A stretch of 46,483 nt of DNA from Nonomuraea sp. MG754425 (GTDB lineage Bacteria; Actinomycetota; Actinomycetes; Streptosporangiales; Streptosporangiaceae): assembly GCF_021699195.1 (NCBI RefSeq), contig NZ_SSXE01000063.1:1-46483 (forward strand), written 5' to 3'. Position numbers and translations under genes: made by a program. A model generated the notes under the pieces. It was not told the DNA's origin. It ran no database searches and saw only the letters and a program-made list of their open reading frames with translations. This document shows positions 30,929-43,464 of this stretch, in pieces (the stretch's first letter is position 1; each line of letters opens with the position of its first letter).

Positions 30929-33784
30929 GTGAGACGGCTCTTACGCTGCCTAGTTTCCGCTGCCCTGGTCACCGCCGGACTCGTCGCGCTCGCGCCCCAG
31001 GCCGCGGCCCTGCCTCAGCGCTTCCAGAAGCAGACCGTGTTCAGCGGCCTGGTCAGCCCGACCAACGTGGAGTTCGCCCCCGACGGGCGGGTGTTCGTGG
31101 CCGAGAAGGGCGGCTACATCAAGGTCTTCGACTCGCTCACGGACACCACGCCGACCGTCTACGCCGACCTGCGCACCAAGGTGCACGACTACTGGGACCG
31201 CGGCCTGCTCGGCCTCGCCCTGCATCCCGGCTTCCCCGCCGACCCGCGCGTCTACGTCCTCTACTCGTACGACGCCGAGCCCGGCGGCGCCGCCCCCCGC
31301 TGGGGCCTGCCGAACGACGACTTCGACGAGTGCCCGTCACCTCCCGGCCCGACCGAGGACGGCTGCCGCATCACCGGCCGCCTGTCGGTCATCTCGCCCT
31401 CGGGGGCGGAGACCCCGCTGATCACCGACTGGTGCCAGCAGTACCCGAGCCACTCGGTCGGCGATCTGCAGTTCGGCCCCGACGGCGCGCTCTACGCCTC
31501 GGCCGGTGACGGCGCCAGCTTCCAGTTCCCCGACTACGGCCAGGACAACCTGCCCAGCTCCGACGTCGTGCCGGACAACCCGTGCGGCGACCCGCCGAAC
31601 GCCGTCGGCACCGCGCTGAGCCCGCCCGCCGCCGAGGGCGGCGCGCTGCGCGCCCAGGACGTGCGGACGAACGGCGACCCGGCCGGCCTGTCCGGCACGA
31701 TCATCCGGATCAACCCCGACACGGGCGCCGCCGCCGCCGGCAACCCGAACGCCGCCAGCCCCGACCCCAACGTCGCCCGGATCATCGCCCACGGCCTGCG
31801 CAACCCCTTCCGCATCACCGACCGTCCCGGCACCGGCGAGATCTGGTCGGGCGAGGTCGGCTGGGGCGCGTACGAGGAGATCAACCGGATCGCCGCCCCC
31901 ACGGCGGGCGTGGCGAACTTCGGCTGGCCCTGCTACGAGGGCCCCGGCCGCGAGGACGGCTACGACGCCCTGAACCTCACCCTCTGCGAGAACCTCTACA
32001 GCGCCGGAGCCGCCGCGCACACCCAGCCGTTCTACTCCTGGAACCACGGCCGCCGCCTCAACACCGCCGACACCTGCGTGCCCGGCGGCCAGTCCTCCTC
32101 CAGCGGCGTCGCCTTCCACGCGGGCGGCCGGTACCCGCAGGCGTACGACGGAGCCCTGTTCTTCTCCGACTACAGCCGCAAGTGCGTCTGGGTGATGACC
32201 GAGGGCGCGAACGGGCAGCCCGACCCGGCCACGGTGACCACGTTCGACACCGGCATCGGCGCGGTCGAGCTGGAGACCGGCCCGAACGGCGACCTGTTCG
32301 CGGTCGACTTCGACAACGGCAGGATCGTCCGCTACCTGTTCGACAACGCGCCGCCCACGGCGGTCATCAGCGCCACTCCCACCACCGGCACCGCCCCGCT
32401 GACCGTGAACTTCTCGGCCACCGGCTCGACGGACGCCGACGGCGACCCCCTCACCTACGCCTGGGACCTCGACGGCGACGGCGAACTCGACGACTCCACC
32501 TCGGCCACCCCGTCGCGCACCTACCAGCAGACCGGCTCGTACGTGGTCACGCTGCGGGTCAAGGACGACAAGGGCGGCCAGGGGGACGCCACGGTCACGA
32601 TCAACGTGGGCAACTCCGCGCCCACGGCGGCCATCACCACGCCGTCGTCCGCCACCACGTGGGCGGTCGGCGACACGATCGGCTTCTCGGGCACCGGGAC
32701 CGACCCGGAGGAGGGCACGATCCCCGGCTCCCGCATGACCTGGACCCTGATCATGCACCACTGCCCCGGCGCCTGCCACGAGCACGAGATCACCAGGTTC
32801 ACCGGCGCGTCCGGCTCCTTCCAGGCCCCCGACCACGAGTATCCGTCGCACCTGGAGCTGCGCCTGACGGTGACGGACCAGCACGGGCTGAGCGACACCG
32901 AGAACGTGCTGCTGCAGCCGAGGACCGTGAACCTCACCTTCCAGACCGATCCGCCCGGCCTCCGCCTCGGCTTCAACCAGGAGCAGACGGTGACCCCGTT
33001 CACCAGGACGGTGATCGCCGGCTCCAGCAACTCGGTCACCGCGCCCTCCCCGCAGGGCGAGCACGCCTTCAGGTCCTGGTCGGACGGGGGCGCGGCCACG
33101 CACAACCTGCTCGCCCCGGCCACGTCCACGACGTACACGGCCACGTACGAGGCCGTGCAGGCCCCGTCCGGGCTGGTGGCCGCCTACGGCATGAACGAGA
33201 ACGCGGGCTCGACGACGGCCGACTCCTCCGGCGCCGGCAACACCGGCACCCTGACCGCCACCACGTGGTCCGCCGCCGGCAAGTACGGCCCCGCGCTCTC
33301 CTTCAACGGCTCCTCCAGTTGGGTCACCGTCAACGACTCCCCCGGCCTGCGCCTCACCACCGGCATGACCCTCGAAGCCTGGGTCAATCCCACCACGGTC
33401 ACCAGTTGGCGCACCGTCCTCATGAAGCAGTACACCGGCGACCTCGCCTACGCCCTGACGGCCGGAAGCCACGTCGACCGTCCCCACACCGTCATCCACA
33501 CCACGGGCGAGGTCAGCACCGGCGGCACCGCCACGCTCCCGCTCAACACCTGGAGCCACCTCGCCGCCACCTACGACGGCACCACGCTGCGCCTCTACGT
33601 CAACGGAGCCCTCGTCAGCCAGCGCACCGCGGGCGGACCCGTCCGCACCGACGGCAGCCCGCTGCGCATCGGCGGCAACAGCCTCTGGGGCGAGTACTTC
33701 AACGGCCGCATCGACGAGGTCCGCGTCTACAACCGGGCGCTCGGCATCACCGAGATCCAGACCGACATGAACACCCCCCTCTGA
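30929..33784 (+). CDS. Secreted GSDH-type (PQQ-dependent sugar dehydrogenase-like) protein with PKD and LamG domains
   Basis: Large exported protein of 951 residues. A signal peptide starting RRLLRCLVSAALVTAGLV ends near AAALPQ. Residues about 33-470 form a six-bladed beta-propeller of the glucose/sorbosone dehydrogenase family (GYIKVFDSL, GLLGLALHPGFP, VGDLQFGPDGALYASAGDG, HGLRNPFRI). A PKD domain follows (474-560: DADGDPLTYAWDLDGDGE), then Ig-like beta domains (about 562-740) and a C-terminal LamG-like lectin domain (747-951: YGMNENAGSTTADSSGAGN, LEAWVNP, GRIDEVRVYNRAL). It probably binds and oxidises an extracellular polysaccharide or sugar. GTG 30929 has GGGGGGA five bases upstream; ATG 30917 is an alternative. 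Confidence 0.9.
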   Translation: MRRLLRCLVSAALVTAGLVALAPQAAALPQRFQKQTVFSGLVSPTNVEFAPDGRVFVAEKGGYIKVFDSLTDTTPTVYADLRTKVHDYWDRGLLGLALHPGFPADPRVYVLYSYDAEPGGAAPRWGLPNDDFDECPSPPGPTEDGCRITGRLSVISPSGAETPLITDWCQQYPSHSVGDLQFGPDGALYASAGDGASFQFPDYGQDNLPSSDVVPDNPCGDPPNAVGTALSPPAAEGGALRAQDVRTNGDPAGLSGTIIRINPDTGAAAAGNPNAASPDPNVARIIAHGLRNPFRITDRPGTGEIWSGEVGWGAYEEINRIAAPTAGVANFGWPCYEGPGREDGYDALNLTLCENLYSAGAAAHTQPFYSWNHGRRLNTADTCVPGGQSSSSGVAFHAGGRYPQAYDGALFFSDYSRKCVWVMTEGANGQPDPATVTTFDTGIGAVELETGPNGDLFAVDFDNGRIVRYLFDNAPPTAVISATPTTGTAPLTVNFSATGSTDADGDPLTYAWDLDGDGELDDSTSATPSRTYQQTGSYVVTLRVKDDKGGQGDATVTINVGNSAPTAAITTPSSATTWAVGDTIGFSGTGTDPEEGTIPGSRMTWTLIMHHCPGACHEHEITRFTGASGSFQAPDHEYPSHLELRLTVTDQHGLSDTENVLLQPRTVNLTFQTDPPGLRLGFNQEQTVTPFTRTVIAGSSNSVTAPSPQGEHAFRSWSDGGAATHNLLAPATSTTYTATYEAVQAPSGLVAAYGMNENAGSTTADSSGAGNTGTLTATTWSAAGKYGPALSFNGSSSWVTVNDSPGLRLTTGMTLEAWVNPTTVTSWRTVLMKQYTGDLAYALTAGSHVDRPHTVIHTTGEVSTGGTATLPLNTWSHLAATYDGTTLRLYVNGALVSQRTAGGPVRTDGSPLRIGGNSLWGEYFNGRIDEVRVYNRALGITEIQTDMNTPL

Positions 33785-33798
33785 GCCACCTCCCCGAA

Positions 33799-33844
33799 GC
33801 GGACCCCCGGTGACGCACCCACGCGCCGGGGGTCCGCCCCTTTT
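33799..33844 (+). terminator. Rho-independent terminator of the GSDH gene
   Basis: GCGGACCCCCGG (33799-33810) and CCGGGGGTCCGC (33826-33837) give a perfect 12-bp stem with a 15-nt loop, followed by CCCTTTT. It is the clearest intrinsic terminator in the window and lies 14 nt past the stop. Confidence 0.85.
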
Positions 33845-33846
33845 AC

Positions 33847-33930
33847 TCTCCTCGAGCGGTGCCGGGCGACCAGGTTCGTGGCGATCCCGTAGAGCCAGGG
33901 CCGCGCGGCCCCCACCGAGGGGTCGTAGCC
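33847..33930 (-). pseudogene. Relic of an ECF sigma factor gene
   Basis: On the minus strand this short piece reads GYDPSVGAARPWLYGIATN followed by LVARHRSRR, the highly conserved end of sigma region 2 in ECF factors. Nothing on either side encodes the rest of region 2 or region 4, the segment has no proper start, and downstream it runs directly into the GSDH terminator. I interpret it as the leftover of a deleted sigma gene. It differs in sequence from the intact ECF factors elsewhere in the window, so it is not a copy of them. Confidence 0.65.
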
Positions 33931-34051
33931 CCCGCCGACCGGCGGCCGACAGATCGGGAGGAACCCCTAACCGCTCAGGGCCGTTACGCGTGTTGTGCAC
34001 TGTCACGCCCGTTCTTGCCCGTTCTGCGGGAATGCTTTCGCGCTCATCGAG

Positions 34052-34072
34052 GTTGAGTCGGGTAGGCTCAAG
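34052..34072. promoter_or_regulatory. HspR operator HAIR-1
   Basis: GTTGAGT-N7-GCTCAAG matches the HspR-associated inverted repeat CTTGAGT-N7-ACTCAAG with two changes. It lies just upstream of the dnaK -35 hexamer. Confidence 0.85.
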
Positions 34073-34076
34073 TCGT

Positions 34077-34105
34077 TTGACAAAGACGACACGCATCCAT
34101 AGGTT
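34077..34105 (+). promoter_or_regulatory. dnaK operon promoter
   Basis: TTGACA (34077-34082), 17 nt, TAGGTT (34100-34105): a consensus -35 and a good -10 for the housekeeping sigma factor. It is flanked by HAIR-1 and overlapped by HAIR-2, which explains heat induction by loss of HspR repression. Confidence 0.8.
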
Positions 34106-34123
34106 GAGTCCAACAGACTCAAC
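34103..34123. promoter_or_regulatory. HspR operator HAIR-2
   Basis: GTTGAGT-N7-ACTCAAC is a perfect inverted repeat matching the HAIR consensus. It covers the end of the -10 and the transcription start and sits 51 bp downstream of HAIR-1. Confidence 0.88.
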
Positions 34124-34144
34124 TTTGACTACAAGGACGTACTC

Positions 34145-36015
<1,871 letters not shown>

Positions 36016-36016
<1 letters not shown>

Positions 36017-36627
36017 TGCCGCCGCGTGACAACGGGCAAGAGGAGCCGGTGATCCGCGACAACCGCAAGATCGACCCGGAGACGGGTCAGGTCAGGGAGT
36101 CCGTCCCCGCCGACCAGACGGCTGAGCAGCCCGCCGCGCAGGCGACGCCGCAGGCCGCCGCCGGCAACGGCGAGCTGGAGATCCAGCTCGCCGAGCGGAC
36201 CGCGGACCTCCAGCGCCTCCAGGCCGAATACGTCAACTACCGCCGGCGGGTCGAGCGCGACCGCGCCGCGGTGCGCGAGCAGGCCGTCGCCGGGGCGCTC
36301 ACGGAGCTCCTTCCCGTGCTCGACGACATCGGCAGGGCCCGCGACCACGGTGAGCTGACCGGCGGCTTCGCGAAGGTGGCGGAGTCGCTGGAGTCGGCGC
36401 TCACCAAGCTGGGCCTCAGCGCCTTCGGGCAGAAGGGCGAGCCGTTCGACCCGACCGTCCACGAGGCGCTGATGCACAGCTATTCGTCGGACGTGAGCGA
36501 GCCAACGGCCGTCGAAGTGTTGCAGCCTGGATACCGGATGGGTGACAGGGTGCTGCGCCCGGCGCGGGTGGCCGTCGCCGAGCCCGGCGACCTTCCGGTC
36601 GCCTCCGATGACGAAGTCGACAACTGA
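36016..36627 (+). CDS. grpE: Nucleotide exchange factor GrpE
   Basis: GrpE releases ADP from DnaK. It has 203 residues: a disordered acidic N-terminus (about 1-55), a long coiled coil (LEIQLAERTADLQRLQAEYVNYRRRVERDR), and the compact beta domain with the signature PFDPTVHEALMHSYSSD through MGDRVLRPARVAV. The ATG shares one base with the dnaK stop (TGATG), so translation is coupled. It is followed by dnaJ after 22 bp. Confidence 0.96.
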
Positions 36628-36649
36628 CCCGAAGGACGAAGGGCCGTAG

Positions 36650-37831
36650 ATGAGCACCAAGGACTACCTGGAAAAGGACTACTACGCCGTCCTTGGTGTG
36701 CCCAAGACCGCCACCGCCGACGAGATCAAGAAGGCCTACCGGAAGCTGGCCAGGCAGTACCACCCCGACACCAACCAGGGCGACGCCTCCAAGGAGACCA
36801 AGTTCAAGGAGGTCTCCGAGGCGTACGACGTCCTGTCCGACAGCAAGCGGCGCAAGGAGTACGACGACGCGCGCGCGCTGTTCGGGTCGGGGATGGCCGG
36901 CCAGCGGCCCGGCGGTGGCGGATTCCCGTTCGACTTCGGCGACCTGTTCGGCGGCACCAGCCAGCCCGGTCAGAGCGGGAGTGCTGGTGAGCGGCTCGGC
37001 GACCTGTTCGGCGGGCTGTTCAACCGGGGTGGCGGCGGCACCGGCCGCACCACCACCACGACCCGTCCGCGGCGCGGCCAGGACATCGAGTCCGAGGTGA
37101 CGCTGACGTTCACCGAAGCGGTCGAGGGCACCACCGTGTCACTCAGGCTGACCAGCTCCGCCGCCTGCACCGCGTGCAGCGGCACCGGCGCCAAGGCGGG
37201 CACGACCCCCAGGGTCTGTCCCACCTGCGAGGGCACCGGCGCGGCCAGCCGCAACCTGGGCAACTTCGCCTTCTCCGAGCCGTGCCGCGACTGCAAGGGC
37301 CGCGGGCTGCTCGTGGACGACCCCTGCCCCGTGTGCGAGGGCAGCGGCCGGGCCAAGAGCACCCGCAACATCCAGGCGCGCATTCCCGCGGGGGTGGCCG
37401 ACGGCCAGCGGGTCAAGCTCAAGGGCAAGGGGGCGCCCGGCGAGAACGGCGGCCCGGCGGGCGATCTCTACATCCACACCCACGTCAAGCCGCACGCCGT
37501 GTTCGGCCGGGCGGGTGAGAACCTGACGATCTCGGTTCCGGTGACGTTCACGGAGGCCGCTCTGGGGGCCGAGATCAAGGTGCCGATCCTCAAGGGCATG
37601 CCGGTCACGCTGCGCATTCCCGCGGGCACGCCCAACGGGCGCACGTTCCGCGTGCGCGGCAGGGGCGTCACCCGGAAAGACGGCACCAAGGGCGACCTGC
37701 TCGCCAGCGTCGAGGTGGTCGTCCCGAAGACTCTCGACGACAAGTCGCGTGAGCTGCTCAACGAGTTCAACACCGCGCACGCGGCCGAGGACCCACGTGC
37801 GGAGCTCATTCAGCGAGCCAGAAGCGAGTAG
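36650..37831 (+). CDS. dnaJ: Chaperone DnaJ (Hsp40)
   Basis: Co-chaperone of 393 residues that stimulates the DnaK ATPase. The J-domain (residues 8-75) has the HPD motif in QYHPDTNQ. A Gly/Phe-rich region follows (about 80-140). The zinc domain has four CxxCxGxG motifs: CTACSGTG, CPTCEGTG, CRDCKGRG and CPVCEGSG. The C-terminal substrate-binding domains follow. This is the DnaJ1-type partner usually found in the actinobacterial dnaK operon. It is separated from hspR by 3 bp. Confidence 0.97.
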   Translation: MSTKDYLEKDYYAVLGVPKTATADEIKKAYRKLARQYHPDTNQGDASKETKFKEVSEAYDVLSDSKRRKEYDDARALFGSGMAGQRPGGGGFPFDFGDLFGGTSQPGQSGSAGERLGDLFGGLFNRGGGGTGRTTTTTRPRRGQDIESEVTLTFTEAVEGTTVSLRLTSSAACTACSGTGAKAGTTPRVCPTCEGTGAASRNLGNFAFSEPCRDCKGRGLLVDDPCPVCEGSGRAKSTRNIQARIPAGVADGQRVKLKGKGAPGENGGPAGDLYIHTHVKPHAVFGRAGENLTISVPVTFTEAALGAEIKVPILKGMPVTLRIPAGTPNGRTFRVRGRGVTRKDGTKGDLLASVEVVVPKTLDDKSRELLNEFNTAHAAEDPRAELIQRARSE

Positions 37832-37834
37832 CCG

Positions 37835-38185
37835 ATGGACGCCAACTATTTCGACCTCTCGGACGACACCCCTGTCTATGTGATCTCGGTGGCCGCGCAG
37901 CTTTCGGGGCTCCACCCGCAGACGCTGCGCCAGTACGACCGGCTCGGCCTGGTCAGTCCTGGCCGCACTGCGGGGCGCGGCCGCCTCTACTCCACGAGAG
38001 ACATCATCCAGCTCCGCGAGGTCCAGCGGCTCTCCCAGGAAGAGGGCATCAACCTCGCGGGCATCAAGCGGATCCTCGAACTCGAGAACGAAGCTCTGCG
38101 GCTGCGTGAGGAGGTTCACCGCCTGCGGGCCGAGATGCGCATGGTCAGAGCCTTGATCCGCTACGAGCTGCCACCGGGGGCCTAG
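37835..38185 (+). CDS. hspR: Heat-shock repressor HspR (MerR family)
   Basis: MerR-type repressor of 116 residues: HTH VYVISVAAQLSGLHPQTLRQYDRLGLVSPGRTAGRGRLYS, then a helical dimerisation segment rich in Leu, Arg and Glu. It binds HAIR sequences, two of which precede dnaK, and uses DnaK as co-repressor in Streptomyces. It therefore autoregulates this operon, including clpB, which starts 7 bp downstream. The spacing leaves no room for an independent promoter. Confidence 0.95.
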   Translation: MDANYFDLSDDTPVYVISVAAQLSGLHPQTLRQYDRLGLVSPGRTAGRGRLYSTRDIIQLREVQRLSQEEGINLAGIKRILELENEALRLREEVHRLRAEMRMVRALIRYELPPGA

Positions 38186-38192
38186 GAACGAC

Positions 38193-40766
<2,574 letters not shown>

Positions 40767-40782
40767 CGGCGGGCGGCTTCCT

Positions 40783-40813
40783 GAGCCCGGGGATCCAGGC
40801 GATCCCCGGGCTC
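40783..40813 (+). terminator. Terminator of the dnaK-clpB operon
   Basis: GAGCCCGGGGATC (40783-40795) and GATCCCCGGGCTC (40801-40813) form a perfect 13-bp stem with loop CAGGC, 16 nt past the clpB stop. No T-run, but it is one of the most stable hairpins in the window. Confidence 0.75.
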
Positions 40814-40955
40814 CGGCATGTCATGGCAAGGTCATCGGCCCGGCCGCTCGTTAAAGGTTCGCCCCGTTGTGCGGACAAGCCGCCCTCCCCCGGCCCGATC
40901 GGCGGATACGTTCGGCGTTCGTCAGATCACCAGACATCGATCAGGGGGACGTGCA

Positions 40956-41663
40956 GTGTCATTCCAGAAGATCCGGAGCGTGATCGCGGTAGCCGCTCTG
41001 TCCGCTGGTGTGAGCTGGCTGTTCGCGGGCCCCTCCGCAGCCGGGACGACCTGTGCCGACACCGGGTCCGCGCTGCTGTCGCCCACCTCGATCGCCTCGT
41101 ACTGCGACGGGCACGCCAGGCTGCGCCTCGACGACGGCGGCTCCGGCGGCAGCCGCATGATCGTCTCCGAGAGCAACCGGCTGGCCCTGGCGGCCGGTGC
41201 GCTGGCCAGGCAGCTCGGCCTGACCGGGCTGGCCTCGGGCAGGGACGCGCTGGGCATGGCGGACATGGGCGGCGTGGCTGCCACCTGGGGCATGCCCTCG
41301 CTGGCCTCGGCCTCGCCGGCGTTGTTCCCCATGGTGCCGGGCCCGATCGGGATGGCGGACCTGTCCACCATGGCGGGCATGCCGGGACTGCCCACGCTGC
41401 CCGAGATGCCGCGGACGCCGTTGGAGGACAGGCTGCCGGAGGAGATGACGGTCGGCCAGGGCCCTTACCACAACCGCGTCTCGGGCAACGGGATCCAGTC
41501 GCCGCTGGACCTGGACAAGCGGGTGCGCCAGGTCGGCGGGGAGGTCGTCGAGGTGCTGCTGCCGAAGGCGATGGAGAGCGTCGAGGGCGCCTCGATGCTG
41601 CCGGGCGGCGAGCCCGCGGTGGCCGGCTTCACCGGTCTCACCCACGGCCTCGGACTACGCTGA
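40956..41663 (+). CDS. Secreted Met/Pro-rich protein of unknown function
   Basis: Exported protein of 235 residues with a signal peptide (IRSVIAVAALSAGVSWLFAGPSAAG) and no anchor. Two cysteines close to the mature N-terminus (TTCADTGS, ASYCDGHARL) could form a disulfide. A low-complexity centre (about residues 95-155) is rich in Met, Gly, Ala and Pro (for example MADMGGVAATWGMPS, MAGMPGLPTLPEMP). A more regular C-terminus has GPYHNRVSGNGIQSPLDLD. No domain is recognised. The GTG start has AGGGGG about 9 nt upstream. The preceding 140 bp contain no gene. I suspect an envelope or surface component, without proof. Confidence 0.7.
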   Translation: MSFQKIRSVIAVAALSAGVSWLFAGPSAAGTTCADTGSALLSPTSIASYCDGHARLRLDDGGSGGSRMIVSESNRLALAAGALARQLGLTGLASGRDALGMADMGGVAATWGMPSLASASPALFPMVPGPIGMADLSTMAGMPGLPTLPEMPRTPLEDRLPEEMTVGQGPYHNRVSGNGIQSPLDLDKRVRQVGGEVVEVLLPKAMESVEGASMLPGGEPAVAGFTGLTHGLGLR

Positions 41664-41708
41664 CCCCGCACGACAGCCGGCCCGCACGGTGTCCGGGCAT
41701 GGGTCGGT

Positions 41709-41738
41709 GAGCCCTGCCGGATCCGGCCAGCCGGGCTC
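41709..41738. terminator. Bidirectional hairpin between two converging genes
   Basis: GAGCCC (41709-41714) and GGGCTC (41733-41738) enclose an inner CCGG-AT-CCGG pair, giving a two-part hairpin in the 99-bp gap between the secreted-protein gene and the repeat-protein gene. Confidence 0.45.
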
Positions 41739-41762
41739 AGCTCACGCGCGGACGTCCCGGTC

Positions 41763-42293
41763 TCAGGAGACGAGCTCGTCGAGCTCGTCCTCGGGGAGCC
41801 CGAGATCGACCCTGATGCGGTAGCGGGTGCGCAGCAGCGCCACCTGCTCCGGGTCGTTCTCGTCACACCGAAGGACGGCCTGGGTGGCCCATTCGAGCCC
41901 CCCTTGCAGGTCGCCGTAGGCGACCAGTGTCTCGGCGATCGTGTGAGCAGTCGCCGTTGAGACGTTTCCCTCCGCGCGTATCGTCTCGATGAGCTCCCTT
42001 GCCTCGTCCGGCCTGTCGAGTTCGAAGAGCGTGTCGGCGATGCCGGCACGCGGGTCGAACCCGGCCTCTCCGCCGTCCTCGACCGCGCGCTGGAAACACT
42101 CCATCGCGCGTGCCGGCTGCCCCGCCGCCCGCCATTCCTCGGCGGCGAGAACGAGTATGGAAGCCCTGGACACGTCGCCTGACGAGTAGTCGAGCGCGAC
42201 GTCATAGAGCCGACCGGCCAAGGAGCCGTGGTCGTCGGCCAACAGGGCCTGCTCGAGAAGACGATCAAGGTGCTCACGGGTCACATGCGCCAC
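41763..42293 (-). CDS. TPR-like helical repeat protein
   Basis: Soluble protein of 176 residues, almost wholly alpha-helical and acidic, with repeating helix pairs such as ASILVLAAEEWRAAGQPARAMECFQRAVEDG and a later DEARELIETIRAEG, consistent with three or four tetratricopeptide-like repeats. Such proteins are protein-binding scaffolds; no partner is evident. The GTG start is followed by an in-frame run without signal peptide. It diverges from a small membrane protein gene across 167 bp that may hold promoters for both. Confidence 0.72.
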   Translation of the reverse strand: MAHVTREHLDRLLEQALLADDHGSLAGRLYDVALDYSSGDVSRASILVLAAEEWRAAGQPARAMECFQRAVEDGGEAGFDPRAGIADTLFELDRPDEARELIETIRAEGNVSTATAHTIAETLVAYGDLQGGLEWATQAVLRCDENDPEQVALLRTRYRIRVDLGLPEDELDELVS

Positions 42294-42460
42294 ACCGCGA
42301 GACTACCGAGCCGCTCGGCCCTTTGCCCGGTCAATCCACATCGCCGGTCCGGCGCAAATTCGGTAACGTCTCGTCAAATTCTGCTCACAGTACGCGTTTT
42401 CTCGCAGGTCAAGGGGCATATAAGGGTCACTTTGCCGCCTTGCGAGCGAAGGGGACTGTG

Positions 42461-42796
42461 ATGGGTATGTCCAAGCAGCTGACCTTCACGCTGGCTTGTG
42501 CTGTCGTGTTGTCGGCTCTTCTGCCCGGCGTCGCCGGCTATTTGTCGGCCCGCCTGGAGGCCGTCGAGGCCGCCGAGCGCAACCTTCAGGCGCTGGAGGC
42601 CCGGCTGAGCCTGCGCGAGGCCAGAGACGCGCGCCCGGTCTCCTTCCCCGCCCCGTGCATACGCACCCCGGCCGGGCCGCGCCTGAACCAGGCGCCCGTG
42701 ACCGCGCTCGGGGAGCACGACAAGCGCTGGCAGCGCGACTCGACCGGCGGGGCCGCCGGCCCGATCAAGGCACTCGAGGAGACCGGCGAGCACTGA
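42461..42796 (+). CDS. Small membrane-anchored protein, unknown function
   Basis: Protein of 111 residues. An N-terminal hydrophobic segment (LTFTLACAVVLSALLPGVAGYL) can serve as a signal anchor. It is followed by a short helical, heptad-like region (LEAVEAAERNLQALEARLSLREARD) that could form a coiled coil, then a polar tail. No family recognised. The ATG follows GGGGACTGTG. A TATAAG hexamer at 42419-42424 may be its -10. It converges on the TetR gene with a 7-bp gap. Confidence 0.6.
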   Translation: MGMSKQLTFTLACAVVLSALLPGVAGYLSARLEAVEAAERNLQALEARLSLREARDARPVSFPAPCIRTPAGPRLNQAPVTALGEHDKRWQRDSTGGAAGPIKALEETGEH

Positions 42797-42803
42797 CCCG
42801 CCG

Positions 42804-43460
42804 TCAGCGGGAGGGCCAGTCCCTGAGCTGCCGGGTCAGAAATCCTCTGATCAGGTGCTTGGCCGCGTCGATCATCTCGGGCGCGCCGTCGGGGTCGTGG
42901 CGGAAGGCCAGCTTCAGCACGGCGTCGCCGGCCTCGACCGCCACGAGCATGGCCAGGTCGAACTCCGGGCTGTCGGCCAGCCCGAACTCCTTCAGGAACA
43001 GCCCGCGCAGCCGGCCCGCGATCACGGTGTTGTTGTCGGAGTCGGAGTCGAGCAGGTTGAGATCGACGGCGTCCCCGAAGTGCAGGCTCTTGAACCCGGC
43101 GACCGTCCTGTGCATGTCCACGTAGATGTCGATGATCACGTCGACGGCTTCCCACCAGCCGCGATAGTCCTCCTCCAGGAACCTGCGATCGACCCTGCGG
43201 ACGAACTCCTCGACGTTGCGCCGGGTGAGCTCCTGGGTGATGGCCCGTTTGTCGGGGAAGAACTGGTAGACGGACCCGATCGCCACGCCCGCCCGCTCGG
43301 CTATGCGGGTGGTGGACAGCGACTCGTATCCGCTCTCGTCGAGCAGTTCGGCACACGCGTCGAGCATGCGCTCGACCCGCCGGGCACTGCGGCGCTGTGC
43401 GGGCTGCCGCCTGAGGGCTTTGGGCTGGACGCACTCGTCATCAATTTGCGGCGAAGACAC
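42804..43460 (-). CDS. TetR-family transcriptional regulator
   Basis: Regulator of 218 residues. The N-terminal HTH (ERMLDACAELLDESGYESLSTTRIAERAGVAIGSVYQFFPDKRAI) is a clear TetR domain, and the ligand-binding C-terminal domain is divergent. Its GTG lies 4 bp after the stop of the hydrolase/SDR fusion gene, so it is probably co-transcribed with it. A palindrome overlapping that operon's promoter would then give product-controlled autorepression. The ligand is unknown; a fatty or hydrophobic compound related to the fusion enzyme's substrate is the simplest guess. Confidence 0.9.
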   Translation of the reverse strand: MSSPQIDDECVQPKALRRQPAQRRSARRVERMLDACAELLDESGYESLSTTRIAERAGVAIGSVYQFFPDKRAITQELTRRNVEEFVRRVDRRFLEEDYRGWWEAVDVIIDIYVDMHRTVAGFKSLHFGDAVDLNLLDSDSDNNTVIAGRLRGLFLKEFGLADSPEFDLAMLVAVEAGDAVLKLAFRHDPDGAPEMIDAAKHLIRGFLTRQLRDWPSR

Positions 43461-43464
43461 GGAT

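Noticed and set aside
33727..33915. The sigma-like fragment as an intact 62-residue protein.
   Set aside because: It contains only the end of region 2, and its remaining translation is antisense to the GSDH gene and its terminator.
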